Positions 1-11,090 are shown, counted from the stretch's first letter. The stretch: DNA of 64,000 nt from Periplaneta americana (GCF_040183065.1 NW_027185501.1:248001-312000), one strand, 5' to 3'. A program made the numbers and translations. Notes: a model not told the origin generated them from the letters alone.

Positions 1-109
1 ATTAACCTGGTATATTTGACATAAAAATCTTCATGGCAATACTAATTACGTTTCAGACGAAAGCATAACATGTTCAAAAAATATTTGGAACACAAAAATA
101 TTCACAAAC

Positions 110-266
110 CATAATAAGTCTCCACAAGAGGTTGATGAATTTCACTGATCCGAGCAATTCCTTCAAACAGTAGAGTCAACGTATCAGCATAGATAACACT
201 AGCTCGCTTATTAGAAGGGTTCGTCTCCAAGGCAACTAGCAGATTCTTATGAGCTGTTTCTTGAAG
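110..266 (-). CDS. COG4: COG4 exon (conserved oligomeric Golgi complex subunit 4), internal
   Basis: COG4 is a subunit of the conserved oligomeric Golgi tethering complex, which acts in retrograde vesicle transport within the Golgi. The minus-strand frame is open for 52 codons plus one base and includes [15 protein letters not shown] followed by HQPLVETYY, which I recognise as the mid-part of COG4. The exon follows a TTTTTTATTCGTAG acceptor (AG at 267-268) and ends TATTATG before a GT donor at 108-109. It joins in frame to the exon at 2275-2471; the joined stretch aligns without a gap to the human protein as I remember it. No lesion is seen here. Later exons would lie left of the window. The family call is confident; whether the locus is functional depends on the upstream exons. 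Confidence 0.88.
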
Positions 267-2274
267 CTACGAATAAAAAAGGTAAGTGCTACAATTGTAC
301 AAAATGTATAAGCATAACATATTTCTTAGTTCGCTTTCCACCTCAGAAAATATGTTACTTCAAAAGAGATGCAATTCCACCGAAAAAGTACAGAAAACAC
401 CTTTAATACACAGTATATACACACCTAAGAACAGGCCAAACCTTCTATGTCTATGTCGACAAGTGTGAGCTAGTAAATGTTCTTAATATGCAGAATCAAA
501 ATATAGTAGCATCTTGCAGAATTGCGCTCAGTTAATGTTTTCTCAATAGAACACTTTTTAATATACAAATACACAAAATATCTTATCTCTCAACACGACA
601 TTTTTTGATTGAAGTTTATATACAGTCAACTCCGGACCAGCATATTTCGTTCACTATATCCGAGGTTCACTAAAACCGAAGTCTGTTTTTATACCACAGA
701 CATTGCTATACACACAGGATAGATTACGTTCAATGTAATTAATAATGTTCACTTTTTTATAGCCATTAGGCAGTAGGTACTGACCGACTTCGCACCCCCT
801 TCCATTAATCAGGAAGATATGTTTACTGAGTACGCGGCCTTGGTAATTCCTTCAGTTCACTTTTACAAAGATACGGGAGGAAGGGTTGACAACAGCTGTA
901 ATCCTGCTTGTACTTACCCTTTGGTCATCACTCTACTCCCTTTTACGAAAGAAAACAGTTTCTCTTCCTACTCATTAATAACCTCTTTTAAAGGAGTCAA
1001 AACTGAACTGAACATTAGTTCTAGTGTAAAAAAATTCACCTCAAAACAGGCTTATTATCCTACCAAATTATTCAGTTTTAACAAATTTATTGTACGTACA
1101 AAAACACTCGTTGCGCACTTTTCATTTGTAATTTCTTGTCCATTTATTTAATAAGAATAATATTTTTACTGCTAAAATGACAATATTTTTTCTTTTACTG
1201 TGAAATTTTATGAACACAACTCTCAACAACTGCGCATCAAACCAAAAAAATTTACCAATAATTACTGATGAAAGGGTAGCATCAGTGGTGATATTGAAGA
1301 AGTTTAACAACCAGTTCTCTCATGTGTACCTATGCTAAAAAAAAATACGGTATATGTCCATGGTAATTGCAAATAATATCTAAAAATAATTTAACAACCG
1401 GTTTATCTGAACTGGTGCGAACCGGCTGAATATCACCACTGGGTAGCATGACGTTAGTCATTGTCAATGTTCTGACACCAACCCAGACCTGTTCACCAGA
1501 TGTTCCAGTTCTGATACTCAAATGAGCGTGAATATGATGTATAGGTAAGAGGTAAGAGAGTCCCTTTATAACCTGTCTTGATAACATAATTTTAAACTTG
1601 AGTGGTTTTTAGCACAAATGCGTAGGCCTATTATATTCGCCAATTTTTTTTTCTGGATTTTTGGATAAAAAAATTGGCGTGCGCATTATATTCGATGGCG
1701 TAAATACGGTATTTTCGCGTTCTTACATTTCATGGCAAACCTAATTTCGAGCAAAATTGAATTAGGACGTATAAATGAAGTTTTGTACCTCTCAGGGTTT
1801 AAAATACGATAAGTGCGAAAAACGTATAACTGAAATAAATTAACATGAAGAGTAGAAGAATTTTGCCGGAATTTAAGAAAAAAAGTATATGTTAGAAAAT
1901 GTATAAGTGAGAAATGCACAAATGAAGTTTTACTGTATGTGTACCTCGCCTTGCATATTTTTTTTAAATTCTGAATCTAATTTTATTTACTCATACTCTC
2001 AAAATATATAAAACATCTCAATATAATTCTAATTGCAGCTTCTTTGGTGCTTTGCAAATGTACATCCCAATTTCGTATTTGACTCAAATATAATTAAATT
2101 CATAAGACTTAGCCAGATCTCTTTATGTGGGAGATGTCCGAGCTAAAGCTCAGAAATACTAAAGTATAAATAAAATTATCCTACCAAAACATTATTTTTT
2201 TAAGATAAACATATTAGAATAGAAAACAAAGACAGAAAAATTGAAGTAAGAACTGCATGATTTTGTAATATTAC
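267..2274 (-). other. COG4 intron (2.0 kb), no gene seen
   Basis: AT-rich DNA between two COG4 exons. The open frames at 286-468, 819-1151, 1330-1587 and 1686-1919 have no recognisable domain and no splice context. I saw no clear repeat boundary. Confidence 0.7.
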
Positions 2275-2471
2275 CTTTGAACATAGGTACAATCAGAACT
2301 TAATCAGACCTTCATCTTGCATTCCAAGAAGAGGAAAGATCTTAAAAAATCTCTCTACCGATGCTAAATCTTCAGCACGCACTGCTTCGTCAAATTTGTG
2401 TGTAACGACAGCCCCAAGCTGGGTTGCAGCTTCATGCAGTAGTGAAAATGAGTTCGTAACACCTGTGCAAT
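2275..2471 (-). pseudogene. COG4: COG4 exon with in-frame TGA
   Basis: The minus-strand exon reads HEAATQLGAVVTHKFDEA then EDLASVERFFKIFPLLGM, the signature region of COG4. The acceptor is TTCTGTTCTAG (AG at 2472-2473) and the donor GTAAT lies at 2273-2274. The length of 197 nt is 2 + 65 codons, which fits the single base left by the exon at 5261-5413. In the reading frame, KF is followed by TGA (plus 2293-2295) and then LYLCSK, where other COG4 proteins have KFSEYLC. The codon aligned to Ser is therefore a stop, one base from TCA. The rest of the exon is well preserved, so this is either a single lesion or a base error. Selenocysteine recoding is not expected in this protein. Confidence 0.85.
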
Positions 2472-2594
2472 CTAGAACAGAAAATCAATTCAATTACCAA
2501 CTGCACAAATATTTCCCTCAAATGCCACCACATTGTCTTTGGACATTTCTTGGCAGTGGATTATGTGTAGGCAGAGTGACACTGCTCCAATGAT

Positions 2595-2730
2595 ATTGTG
2601 TGGTTGTGCAGTGCAGGAGAGAGACTTAACCTAGATCATGGACGAACACAAGAAGGAAAAGTTCCTGTGCTCTAACCAGAATCGAACTTGGAACCTCATG
2701 AACTGTGGCCAGAAACTCTGAGGCTGAACA
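2595..2730 (-). mobile_element. tRNA-derived SINE remnant in COG4 intron
   Basis: Read on the minus strand, a box A-like TCAGAGTTTCTGGCCAC is followed by a box B-like GGTTCCAAGTTCGATTCTGG, then an unrelated body. This is the arrangement of a Pol III SINE head. Box B is degenerate and no clean tail or target duplication was found. Confidence 0.55.
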
Positions 2731-4319
2731 CAGCACAAATATAAGATAAGTTATATAATTTTACATTTATGTAGGTTCTAAATGATTTACTTTGATTATA
2801 AATAATTAATGTAATGATTAACATGTAAACGAAAAGAGATAATGCAATTGCATCACCCTGTCTACATATGTATAATCCTGATTAATGCTCCTGTAGTCAA
2901 TGAATTCGCGGATTTTATGGCTTGTTTTCTTTTAACCTAGAGAATATACCACACACATAAGTTCAAAACCCAATTTAAGCAAACTCGGTTCTATAACATA
3001 CCCACATTTAAGAAAAGAATCCTTGGAGAATTTTAGGCTGCACAACTAGAATTATTTAAAAAAATGTAGAATTTCCCCAATACTCTCCCCCTCCTCACTC
3101 TCCCCTCTTTTATGATTATCTCTTATATTTATGGAAGCCCCACTTAAGGAAATAAAGAAAACAAGGTCCCCAATGATTCATTAAATAGAGGTTGTACTTT
3201 ATTTAAAGGTATGTGCTACTGATTTTTACGACTTCCACAATTTTGATATGATTTCAATTAAGTTTTAATCACCAATTTCTTTCCTTTAAGATTAGATGAT
3301 GTTGTTGAAATTTTAAGAATTTTTGGTTTCTAACTTTGATCCATAAAAAATTAAATAGACAAATTCATATCTTACCAATAAATTATATTACACATGGAAG
3401 AATAAAGATCTGTTTCTAGTTTCATGGCTTGACATCCAGCTGAAGAGTGATGAGACTGTGTATTCGAGTTTTGTTTTTATTTGTGGTTCCGAATAAAGAA
3501 ATTATCTTGAATTTTTTTAAATTTTTTTCTTAAGGTCATGCATTGGCTGTATTTTTCAAGTAACATAAAAATAAAATAAAAATGTCCCTGGAATACAGTG
3601 TTTAAAATATGTAGTAAAAATGCCACTGCATTATCTTACTTAGTTTTTGATAAGTCTGGATTCCTAGATTGAAAAATGCAAAAAAATATTATATCCCAGA
3701 AACTGGGTTTAAAGGTTAGATGGCCTGGTTAGCTTACAGCCCTTTAAAAGAATTAATATTTAGGTCACTTACAATTCGAATAATGAAACGAAACTTTGCA
3801 CAAATATTTATCATAGACCATATGAGTTTTTGGTGGGAAAATTTAAAAATGGTAAAAATTGAAATATTTCATCAGAACTCAGTAGGGCATAACCTTAAGA
3901 GAGAAATATTCTTCCTTTTGCAATATTTACAGTAGATGGGCTATATACTGGATGTATTAATTATAACTGAAAGTCCATTTATGTGCAAAAACAGAGCAAC
4001 ATTTTTTCAATGTCATGTTCAATAGTCCAATAGTTGGTTACCTGCTTATTCAGGTGTCTACCGAAGATGTGAAACAAAAATTAGTTACATTTTAGTTACG
4101 TACTACAACTTATCAATTATTCATAAGCACAATGAAAAAACATTAAACACGTTTTACTTAACTAATGATTTATCATCAGACTTTTTTTTTCTTTTTGTTA
4201 AGTTTATTTATACACGCTTTAACATTCACGGTCATCTCGCGTGTTTTAGTATCTGCGGGTATATAAGTAAGCCCCTTTTACTATTCCTGTTTCTATTGTT
4301 GTGTTGTAGATAGTTTGTG

Positions 4320-4540
4320 TGTAGGTAACCGACTCAAATTTTCGATTAATGTTTATGATATTGGTGACTGAGCTGGTGATGAATCATGGTATGCAAGTTT
4401 TCAATCCGGCCTTTGTGACTAAGTGAAACCGTGAAAAACACTAGTCAGATTGGTCGGCCATGGGGTTTGAACCTGGGATCTCCTGACTGCGAGTCGCAAA
4501 TGCTACTACCTGAGCCAACTCGTTCAGACTTGTTCCACAG
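4320..4540 (-). mobile_element. tRNA-derived SINE in COG4 intron
   Basis: The minus strand shows GAGTTGGCTCAGGTAGTAGC (box A-like, near 4510-4530) and AGGTTCAAACCCC (box B, near 4461), followed by a body down to about 4320. The spacing matches a tRNA head. It does not fold as a complete tRNA, so I call a SINE. Ends are approximate. Confidence 0.6.
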
Positions 4541-5260
4541 GTCATCTGATCTTCAGTGCAATGGACGAGCAGCCAACTTTTCTCCCAGCCTTCTAGACTA
4601 TATCAGACTTACATATGTAATCACTATCGACCACTGTAACAGAGGCAGTTGTGACAACATTAAATAAGTGAAGCAGAATAATAGTATGTGTAATTTCGTT
4701 ATTCACGACTATTCAAGTCTTTTAAATTCGTTACTTTCGTTACCAATTGCTTAAATGAGTTATTTTTAGTTACTTTTGTTAACAGTAGATGGCCTGTTAT
4801 TTTTGGACCTATCTGAACACAATGGTATTTTTAAGAATGATGAAAACTCTTATCAAAGCTTTTTTTGAAAGAAAAGTAAAGTCAGGTCATACATCAGAGT
4901 TTAACAAGTGAAAGAAACCTGTCCCTGAATGAGAGATCTCCAGGCAAAATTTACCCGTTGCTTGTTGTCGTCTATATTAGAATTCACTTTTATTCATCAT
5001 CCTTAGCTATCATTTCACCATCAAGGTAATCTTTCAACTTATGGTATATAAAGAGCTTCTCCGATAACGTGATAACAATAGAATACACAGTAGGCTACAT
5101 AAAAAATCTAAGTTATACACTAACACTACCAGTTATACCTTCATATGTGCAGTACGTTTTGGCACTTTTGATTACCAGCAGTTACAATAACTATCCTTGA
5201 ATCAGCAACTGTTTCATTTTACATTAAATTTCTGTTCATTACGATGTTAAAAATTCATAC

Positions 5261-5413
5261 CTTCAGCCACATCATCAGCGGTCTGTTTCAAAAGATGTTG
5301 ATCCACTGAAAGAAAGCGATGTACATGGGTTGCTGCTTCCTCATAATCTTCATTTCGAAGAGCAGTCTGCACCCCGTCACTACACAGCTGCAGATCTGAA
5401 CTCTCTGCTGGCT
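5261..5413 (-). CDS. COG4: COG4 exon, internal
   Basis: The minus strand encodes [20 protein letters not shown] then [20 protein letters not shown], matching the COG4 segment DL[17 protein letters not shown] in human. The donor GTATG is at 5259-5260, after GTGGCTGAAG, leaving one base that pairs with the two-base start of exon 2275-2471. The acceptor is most likely ATTACATAG, giving a start at 5413; CCAGCAG a few bases inside is an alternative. The first residues before SSDLQ do not match COG4 well. About 14 residues expected between this exon and 7450-7638 are not encoded here. Confidence 0.85.
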
Positions 5414-5949
5414 CTATGTAATATGGGATTAAAACAATAATACTTTTTAGCATAAGTAACACAACAATATAAATATTGTGAAAAAAGTTCCATTAAAAAC
5501 TACACAATGAAAAATAATCATAAGATTTTACAGCATACAGTAACATAACAGTATAGTGAGAAAGAAGTCGCTTTAAAAGCTACACAAAATGTTTTCTTTC
5601 TCTTTTTAAATTTTCTTTCTCTTCCAACCATTCCATATTTCAACCTAACCTTGATGGTTACATTTGATTTTAACCACTCAAAGTAATTCAAGAAATAATG
5701 AACAAAATGTACATTAAATATTACTGCCAATATACTGAAAACTTCGATCTGTGATTATTACAAAAATAGCCCGTTATCACTATTATTTCAAAAGTATAAA
5801 AAAAGATTATTAGCCATAATATCCAACTATTGAAGTTAAGAAAGGAAACATGCTGACCTGCAGAAATTAAATTTCAAGATGGAGGGAGCACTTTAGCGAA
5901 ATGCTAAATTGTTCACCCCCAAACAAGTTTATTAAATATCAAGCACAAA

Positions 5950-7145
5950 ACAACGACCGAGATACTGAAGGCCCAGACTTGAGGGATATAAATCTGTTAA
6001 AAATTTAAAACAATAAACCTTATGAAAGGAAATTATCATATATTATTATCCCCATTCATAAAAAAGAGAGATGACAACTTTCAGAATTTCTATCATAGAC
6101 AACTTTCAGAATTTCTATCACTGTGTAACGAAATATATGAGAAAGGCAAATGGCCTCAAGATTTCACGGAGACAGTAAGGCTGCCAGTATCAAAGAAAAA
6201 TAATGCCAAAAAAATTTAATAAGTTCAGGACTATCAACTTGATATCGCACTCAGCAAAGATTCTCCTGCAAATACTGAATCGATGTTTATATTCTAAGAG
6301 GAAGGAGAGTTGAAAGAGGAAAAATTTGATTTCAGGAAGGGAAAAGGTACGAGAGATGTAACTGGGCTGCAATCAGCAAGAGATATCAGAAAAAAAGTAA
6401 AGAAACGTATGTAATATCTGTGGTGGTAGAAAAGGTTTTAATAAAGTGCACTAGAATAAATTTATGCAAATCGTGAAGAAAATTGGTGTGATTAGGAAAG
6501 AGAGGAGGCTATTAAGTAATCCTTATATGGAACAGCGAGTCAAAGTTAGAATAGGTCAAGAAATGTACAGGGAAGTGCAGTAAGGACAAGGAAGCTCTTC
6601 ATCACCTTCCTGTTTAACATCTACTTGGAGGATTTAGAGAAGAACTATTTTCAGAAGGGGTGATAGTAGGAGGAAGAATAAAGTGCATAAGATTTGCTGA
6701 CGACATGGCGTTGTTAGTAGAAAAAGAAGATGATAATAAGGAATATGCTAATGGAGCTAAATGAGAGCTGAGAGCAGTATGGGATGAAGATAACGAAGAC
6801 CATGGTTACTGGTAGAAAAATAAAGGTGATAAATGTGCGAATTCGAAATGAGTCAGTAACAAGTAGACAGCTTCAGATACTTGGAGTGTAGGAACATGAG
6901 CTGTTGCCAGGAAGTCAAAAGGAGAATAGCAATGACAAAGGAAGTTTTTAATAGAAAAAGGAGCATTTTCTACGAAACTTTGGAAGAAGAACTATGAGAC
7001 CAGTGAAGAGTTTTGTGTGGAATGTGACTTTGTATGAGACAGCAGACAAAATAAGAAATGAAGCAGTGCTAGAAAGAGTAGGTGAAGAAACAATAACGCT
7101 GAAACTGGACAGGAAATTAAAGAGAAATTGGCTACACCACACACG
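5950..7145 (+). mobile_element. Degenerate LINE (family B), reverse transcriptase to C-terminus
   Basis: A decayed non-LTR retrotransposon lies in a COG4 intron. Readable pieces, in several frames, are EKGKWPQDFTETVRLPV (6130), FRTINLISHSAKILLQILNR (6222), a QGQGSSSSPS remnant of the Q-G-x-PLSP block (near 6585), IRFADDMALL with the catalytic FADD box (6690), and the C-terminal NEAVLERVGEETITLKL (7060). The order is that of RT palm, YADD-type box and C-terminal tail. Several frameshifts and stops make it non-functional. Related 3' fragments sit at 9125, 24640 and 54003. I did not assign a clade. Confidence 0.75.
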
Positions 7146-7449
7146 CACGCATGCACAGATATGTAATAAAAGGGTTTTAAAACACTCCACATTCATTGAC
7201 TTCTAATATACACTATTCTCTGCTTGTCCATAGATCTTTCAGCACTCTCCTACAGATGGGACCTCTCCAGCTCCTTCAGTATTAGCTTCACTTCTTTTCC
7301 CTCGTCCAATAGTCAGCTCTTATCCACCTTTCATACCATAGTCATCCCTTAGCCATCCTTTATACATCTAAGAAATTCAAATGTTAAATCACTTATAACT
7401 GTAATCTCTCTGAATTCGCAAAAAGAAAATGTATTCTGTTTAAAATCAC

Positions 7450-7638
7450 CTGGCAATATCTAGCCGACACACTTTAGCACTAACATTCTCTGCCAGAGTT
7501 GAAGTAAATGTTATCATCTCAGCAAGTTTCTGGGCATCAGAATGGACGATCTCGCAATACTTTGGTAATGCCATGAAGTTTTGCTTCTAGGTGACACTGT
7601 CTCGAAAGAAGGGTCTCCAGTCCATTATTAATCTCATC
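7450..7638 (-). pseudogene. COG4: COG4 exon with frameshift
   Basis: This is the most upstream COG4 exon found. After an AAATTATTACAG acceptor (AG at 7639-7640) the minus strand reads DEINNGLETLLSRQCHLEAK, then must change frame near 7580 to continue MALPKYCEIVHSDAQKLAEM and ITFTSTLAENVSAKV, ending LDIAR before the GT donor at 7448-7449. Both halves match the N-terminal coiled-coil part of COG4, so the exon is real but carries a net one-base shift around AAACTTCATGG. The next exon should supply about 14 residues before SSDLQLC and was not found. Exons encoding the N-terminus must lie to the right and were not recognised. Confidence 0.8.
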
Positions 7639-7902
7639 CTGTAATAATTTACTTAACAGTAGATTATTCTTTATCATTTCCGTATTATTTCAGTTACCCT
7701 GAGTTAAGAATTTTATTAAATAAGAACAATTAATATAATTGTTCATTTAAGAGTCCATGAATTGTGGGTCCCTATCACCACGGCATGGTGCGTCCTCAGG
7801 TTGCGGATCGAGGAGACGGCCTCCAGATATGGAGGGTAGCTGTGAATATATTGAATAAGCAGTCGCGGACAGCCGATGAGGGGTGGTCCTACAACTTGAG
7901 GG

Positions 7903-8382
7903 TTGGGCGAAGGGCTAACAACCCATCACCGTAAAAGACAGCTTGTTACGAATCCTTCAAATAAGCCTCGGAATGGGACTGATTCTCTACGACCACAGCA
8001 AAGGAATAAGGTTTTGAGATTTGGTACTTGGAATGTTACAAGTCTATATAGAACAGGATGGGTAACATTATTAGCAAAAGAAATAGCTAGATATAGAATA
8101 GACTTTGTGGGAGTACAGGAGGTTAGGTTCGATGGGAATGGCATAACAGAAATAGGAGATTATTTGTTGTATTATGGGGAAGGAAACGATAATCACCAAT
8201 TAGGAACAGGATTCTTTAATCATAAAAGAATAAAATTAGCAGTAAAAAAGGTCGAATTTATCGGTGATAGGTTATCATATTTAGTACTTAAGGGTAGATG
8301 GTGCGATATCGTAGTTATAAACGCACATGCCCCTACAGAAGAGAAAGACGACCATATAAAGGATAGCTTCGATGAGGAATAA
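7903..8382 (+). pseudogene. RTE endonuclease, N-terminal part
   Basis: This frame encodes the beginning of an APE-like endonuclease: RFGTWNVTSLYRTGWVTLL, then DFVGVQEVRF (the Q-E metal-binding motif) and ALTHOUGH truncated later, DIVVINAHAPTEEKDDHIK. It reads through the deletion junction and stops after DSFDEE. The GDFNA motif and the later H and D residues are lost, so no active endonuclease can be made. The same protein segment in reverse orientation is at 16332-16829. Confidence 0.8.
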
Positions 8383-8746
8383 GATGCTTAGGAAAATATT
8401 TGGGGCTAAGAGGGATGAAGTTACAGGAGAATGGAGAAAGTTACACAACGCAGAACTGCACGCATTGTATTCTTCACCTGACATAATTAGGAACATTAAA
8501 TCCAGACGTTTGAGATGGGCAGGGCATATAGCACGTATGGGTGAATCCAGAAATGCATATAGAGTGTTAGTTGGGAGGCCGGAGGGAAAAAGACCTTTAG
8601 GGAGACCGAGACGTAGGTGGGAGGATAATATTAAAATGGATTTGAGGGAGGTGGGATATGATGATAGAGACTGGATTAATCTTGCTCAGGATAGGGACCA
8701 ATGGCGGGCTTATGTGAGGGCGGCAATGAACCTTCAGGTTCCTTAA
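8372..8746 (+). pseudogene. RTE ORF C-terminal segment
   Basis: The segment is LRKIFGAKRDEVTGEW, LYSSPDIIRNIKSRRLRWAG, GKRPLGRPRRRWEDNIKMDL and ends in RAAMNLQVP just before the (AAGT)n tail. This basic C-terminal tail follows the reverse transcriptase in the full copy. It lies one frame away from the endonuclease frame, so the deletion also broke the ORF. The same segment recurs at 13764-14378, 38991-39347 (short), 51685-52062 and 62873-63275. Confidence 0.8.
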
Positions 8747-8786
8747 AAGCCAGTAAGTAAGTAAGTAAGTAAGTTCATTTAAGAGT

Positions 8787-9124
8787 TCCAGAAATTTACA
8801 TTTTAAATTTTCATTCTAGGACCCTATTGTATTACGTACAAAAGCAAATAAAGTGTGAATTACGAAACAGAAAAAAAATTCTATCATTTTAATTATGTGG
8901 CAATGAAACAACATGCGAATCTGCAATACATATTCAGGAGGTACACACATAATTTAGACAAAATATAATTTGAGTGAGCATTAATTTATTGTCCAAAATT
9001 AAACTTGATCCTTACATTTAAAGCTGTGCACATAATGCTAGGCCCTAATAGACAACAGGAACAAAACAATTACTCTGATCCTCCAGGCTTCAAGCAGAGA
9101 AATTTGTTAGCTCAAAATAAACTT
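8787..9124. other. Gap without a recognisable gene
   Basis: AT-rich sequence between an RTE copy and a LINE-B fragment. Nothing supported on either strand. Confidence 0.6.
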
Positions 9125-9375
9125 CATGGAAAGCGGCAGCAGCAGTGGAAATAAAGAATGATGCTGAAACGGATCAGGAAGAGGAGAAGGTTGAAAAGAA
9201 ACTGCCTTCTGAAGGAATGGTGAACGGAAGAAGAGTTCGGGTCAGAAGAAGACATTAAGATATATGAATCATATGCGGAGACAGAAAGGAAGACAAAAAA
9301 TAGAAAAGATTGGAGAATGTTGGGTTTGCAGTGAAAGATCTGCCCTTGGGCAGAACGCTATGAATGAATTGTTTG
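9125..9375 (+). mobile_element. LINE family B, 3' fragment
   Basis: The sequence runs from AAAGAATGATGCTGAAAC through an EGMVNGRRVR-type segment to CTGCCCTTGGGCAGAACGC and a TGAATGAATTG tail. It is the same 3' end as at 24640-24985 and 54003-54385. It has an internal deletion compared with those copies. Confidence 0.75.
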
Positions 9376-9635
9376 TTATGCAAGTCCAGTTTTCAGGTAA
9401 AGCTCCTATGAAGCAGACTTCAATAATTTCAAGGAAGAAATTGTTCCGGGGTCGGGTATCAATCCTGGGACCTCTGGTGGAACATACCAGCGCTCCACCA
9501 ACTGAGCTACCCAGAAACTCCATCCGACACCGTTTCAATTTTTCCCCTTATATCCACACAACTCGAGTCTGAAAAGACGCCAGAGACCCACATCGAGTGT
9601 ACACAAACTCTGTGCAATTCAGAATTGTGGTTTTC
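9376..9635 (-). mobile_element. tRNA-derived SINE (family 1)
   Basis: On the minus strand GGGTAGCTCAGTTGGTGGAG (box A, about 9493-9512) is followed by CCCAGGATTGATACCCGACC (box B, about 9450-9469). The 3' body continues GGAACAATTTCTTCCTTGAA down to about 9376. Sequence to about 9635 on the 5' side may be an upstream module of the SINE. Box A is nearly canonical, so this is a fairly young copy. Confidence 0.75.
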
Positions 9636-9671
9636 TGTTAAGGTACCTACAGTAACGTATATAGGCCTATT

Positions 9672-9765
9672 ATGCAAGTCTAGTTTTTCAGGTAAAGTTC
9701 CCTGTGAAGCAGACTGAATAATTTCAAGGGAAAAATTGTTCCGGGGCTGGGTATCGAATTGTTAT
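9672..9765 (-). mobile_element. SINE family 1, second partial copy
   Basis: The stretch repeats the 3' body of the SINE at 9376: TATGCAAGTCTAGTTTTTCA, GAAGCAGACT, AATAATTTCAAGG and GTTCCGGGGCTGGGTATCGA in the same order and orientation. It stops in box B, so it lacks the tRNA head. Confidence 0.7.
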
Positions 9766-9928
9766 TGCGTAGGAGTGCATCTGTTAGACGAATTCTTTCC
9801 ATAGCCTAATATAAGAAAAAACTGTATTTGAGGTGGATGAAATGGAAACATAGTTCTGCCAGTGCTCATCGTGATTTGTCATAATTATTTGCCGCTTTGG
9901 CGGAGATTTCCCAAAGCTCGATTTGGCG

Positions 9929-10133
9929 AAACGAGCGTTGAGGGACTTCCGCCGATTTTAGCAAGACTTCTGACTTCTGTTGCATTCAAATAATTATAAA
10001 ATACGATAATTTGGTCCAGGGAGGATCTGTTTTTGGTGCAAAGATAATTCGTTTGGCATGTTTCTTAATTGAAATTAACCTAAGTGGGTCAGTGTCTATT
10101 TCAAAATCAGCGGAAGTCCCTCAGCGATCGTTT
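9929..10133. repeat. 31-bp inverted repeat (stem) with 143-bp loop
   Basis: The left arm at 9929-9959 (AAACGAGCGTTGAGGGACTT onward) and the right arm at 10103-10133 are reverse complements with three mismatches. Both contain GAGGGACTTCCGC. The stem could mark a small foldback element or its inner repeats. No outer boundary or target duplication was found. Confidence 0.6.
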
Positions 10134-10329
10134 AACCCTCGACTTATGTATGTGAATGCTGAACTTGTAAAATCATTTGTTAACCTATTCACGTAGACGC
10201 AATAAATGAAACTTACAGACATGTGTATTCTTGTTTCTATTATAGGTGGAATAGCTTTTTTAATAGACTAATCGATACAGATATTACAGACATCTACAAT
10301 TACAATTACCAATTACACAAAAAGTTTTC

Positions 10330-11090
10330 AGGCTATCCAAATTGAACTAGACATCAATCTGGTAATAGGCATATATAATGCACCATATAACTATGTGTCT
10401 TGGATCTTTTGGGAACACCATTTTGATCTAACAACATCCAAATCTATAATAATCCTGGGAGATTTCAATCTTAAACAATCTCTGCAAATACTCAGGCCTT
10501 TCGAAAATACAAATTTTTACAATACTTTGAACTCATAACCTCAACTTAGTAAATGAAGATACTCCTAGTAGATTAGGACTTCCACATCAAGAGAATAGTT
10601 CCCCAGATTTGACATTTACTACTACCCCTAACGACTTGGAGCATTTCACCTGATACGATGGGTAGTGATCATTTTATAGTACAGATTCAGATTGCTCAAA
10701 TGCCATGGACTCAATACCAACAATGACATGGATATAGGAAAATTCAAATTAATCCGCAAATGCTTCAAGAGAAACTAGATTTATCCAGACATCACCTGAT
10801 AGCCCAAGAGAAGGATATGACGAAATTCCTTGCTATATTCAAATAGATATTGGATAAACATACTAGTGCTCCATCTTCCCCAACCAAGGAAAACTTCAAA
10901 GCTCGAATGAAACCACCCTGGTGGAACAAAGAGATTATGATGCATACAAATAACAGAAAGATAGTATGTAAACAATTTATGAAGCATAAAATACTTTCCA
11001 ATTTTATTAAATATAAGCAAAGCAACGCCAGGGTTAAACAAAGCATCAAACAAACCAAAACCAGATCATGGAAAATGTACGCTTCCATCG
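10330..11090 (+). pseudogene. LINE endonuclease domain remnant
   Basis: The pieces IIILGDFN and DMGSDHFIV-like SDHFIVQIQ are the conserved GDFN and SDH motifs of APE endonucleases. The tail ARVKQSIKQTKTRSWKMYAS lies directly before the MULE insertion. Frameshifts near 10500 and 10640 break it. Confidence 0.65.

Larger units (their letters stand above)
7755..8772 (+). mobile_element. RTE-type LINE, internally deleted copy with both ends
   Basis: A 1018-bp copy is bounded by a 14-bp direct repeat, GTTCATTTAAGAGT, at 7741-7754 and 8773-8786. It keeps the 5' leader and the start of the apurinic endonuclease, then jumps at about 8377 to the C-terminal region of the same ORF, and ends in (AAGT)n. 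It therefore lacks most of the endonuclease and all of the reverse transcriptase seen in the copy at 13746-16832. The junction falls at a short GAGGAAT/GAGAAT similarity. Because it has both ends and a target duplication, it probably moved in deleted form using enzymes from full-length copies; deletion after insertion is possible too. Confidence 0.9.

Noticed and set aside
819-1151. 110-residue plus-strand frame in the COG4 intron as a gene
   Set aside because: No domain, no splice context, low-complexity AT-rich composition; it lies in an intron on the opposite strand.
2293-2295. COG4 TGA as a selenocysteine codon
   Set aside because: COG4 has Ser here, is not a selenoprotein, and a second lesion exists in another exon.
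9440-9520. A genuine tRNA gene on the minus strand
   Set aside because: Boxes A and B are good, but the arms do not close into a full cloverleaf and the 3' body is repeated at 9672, so it is a SINE.
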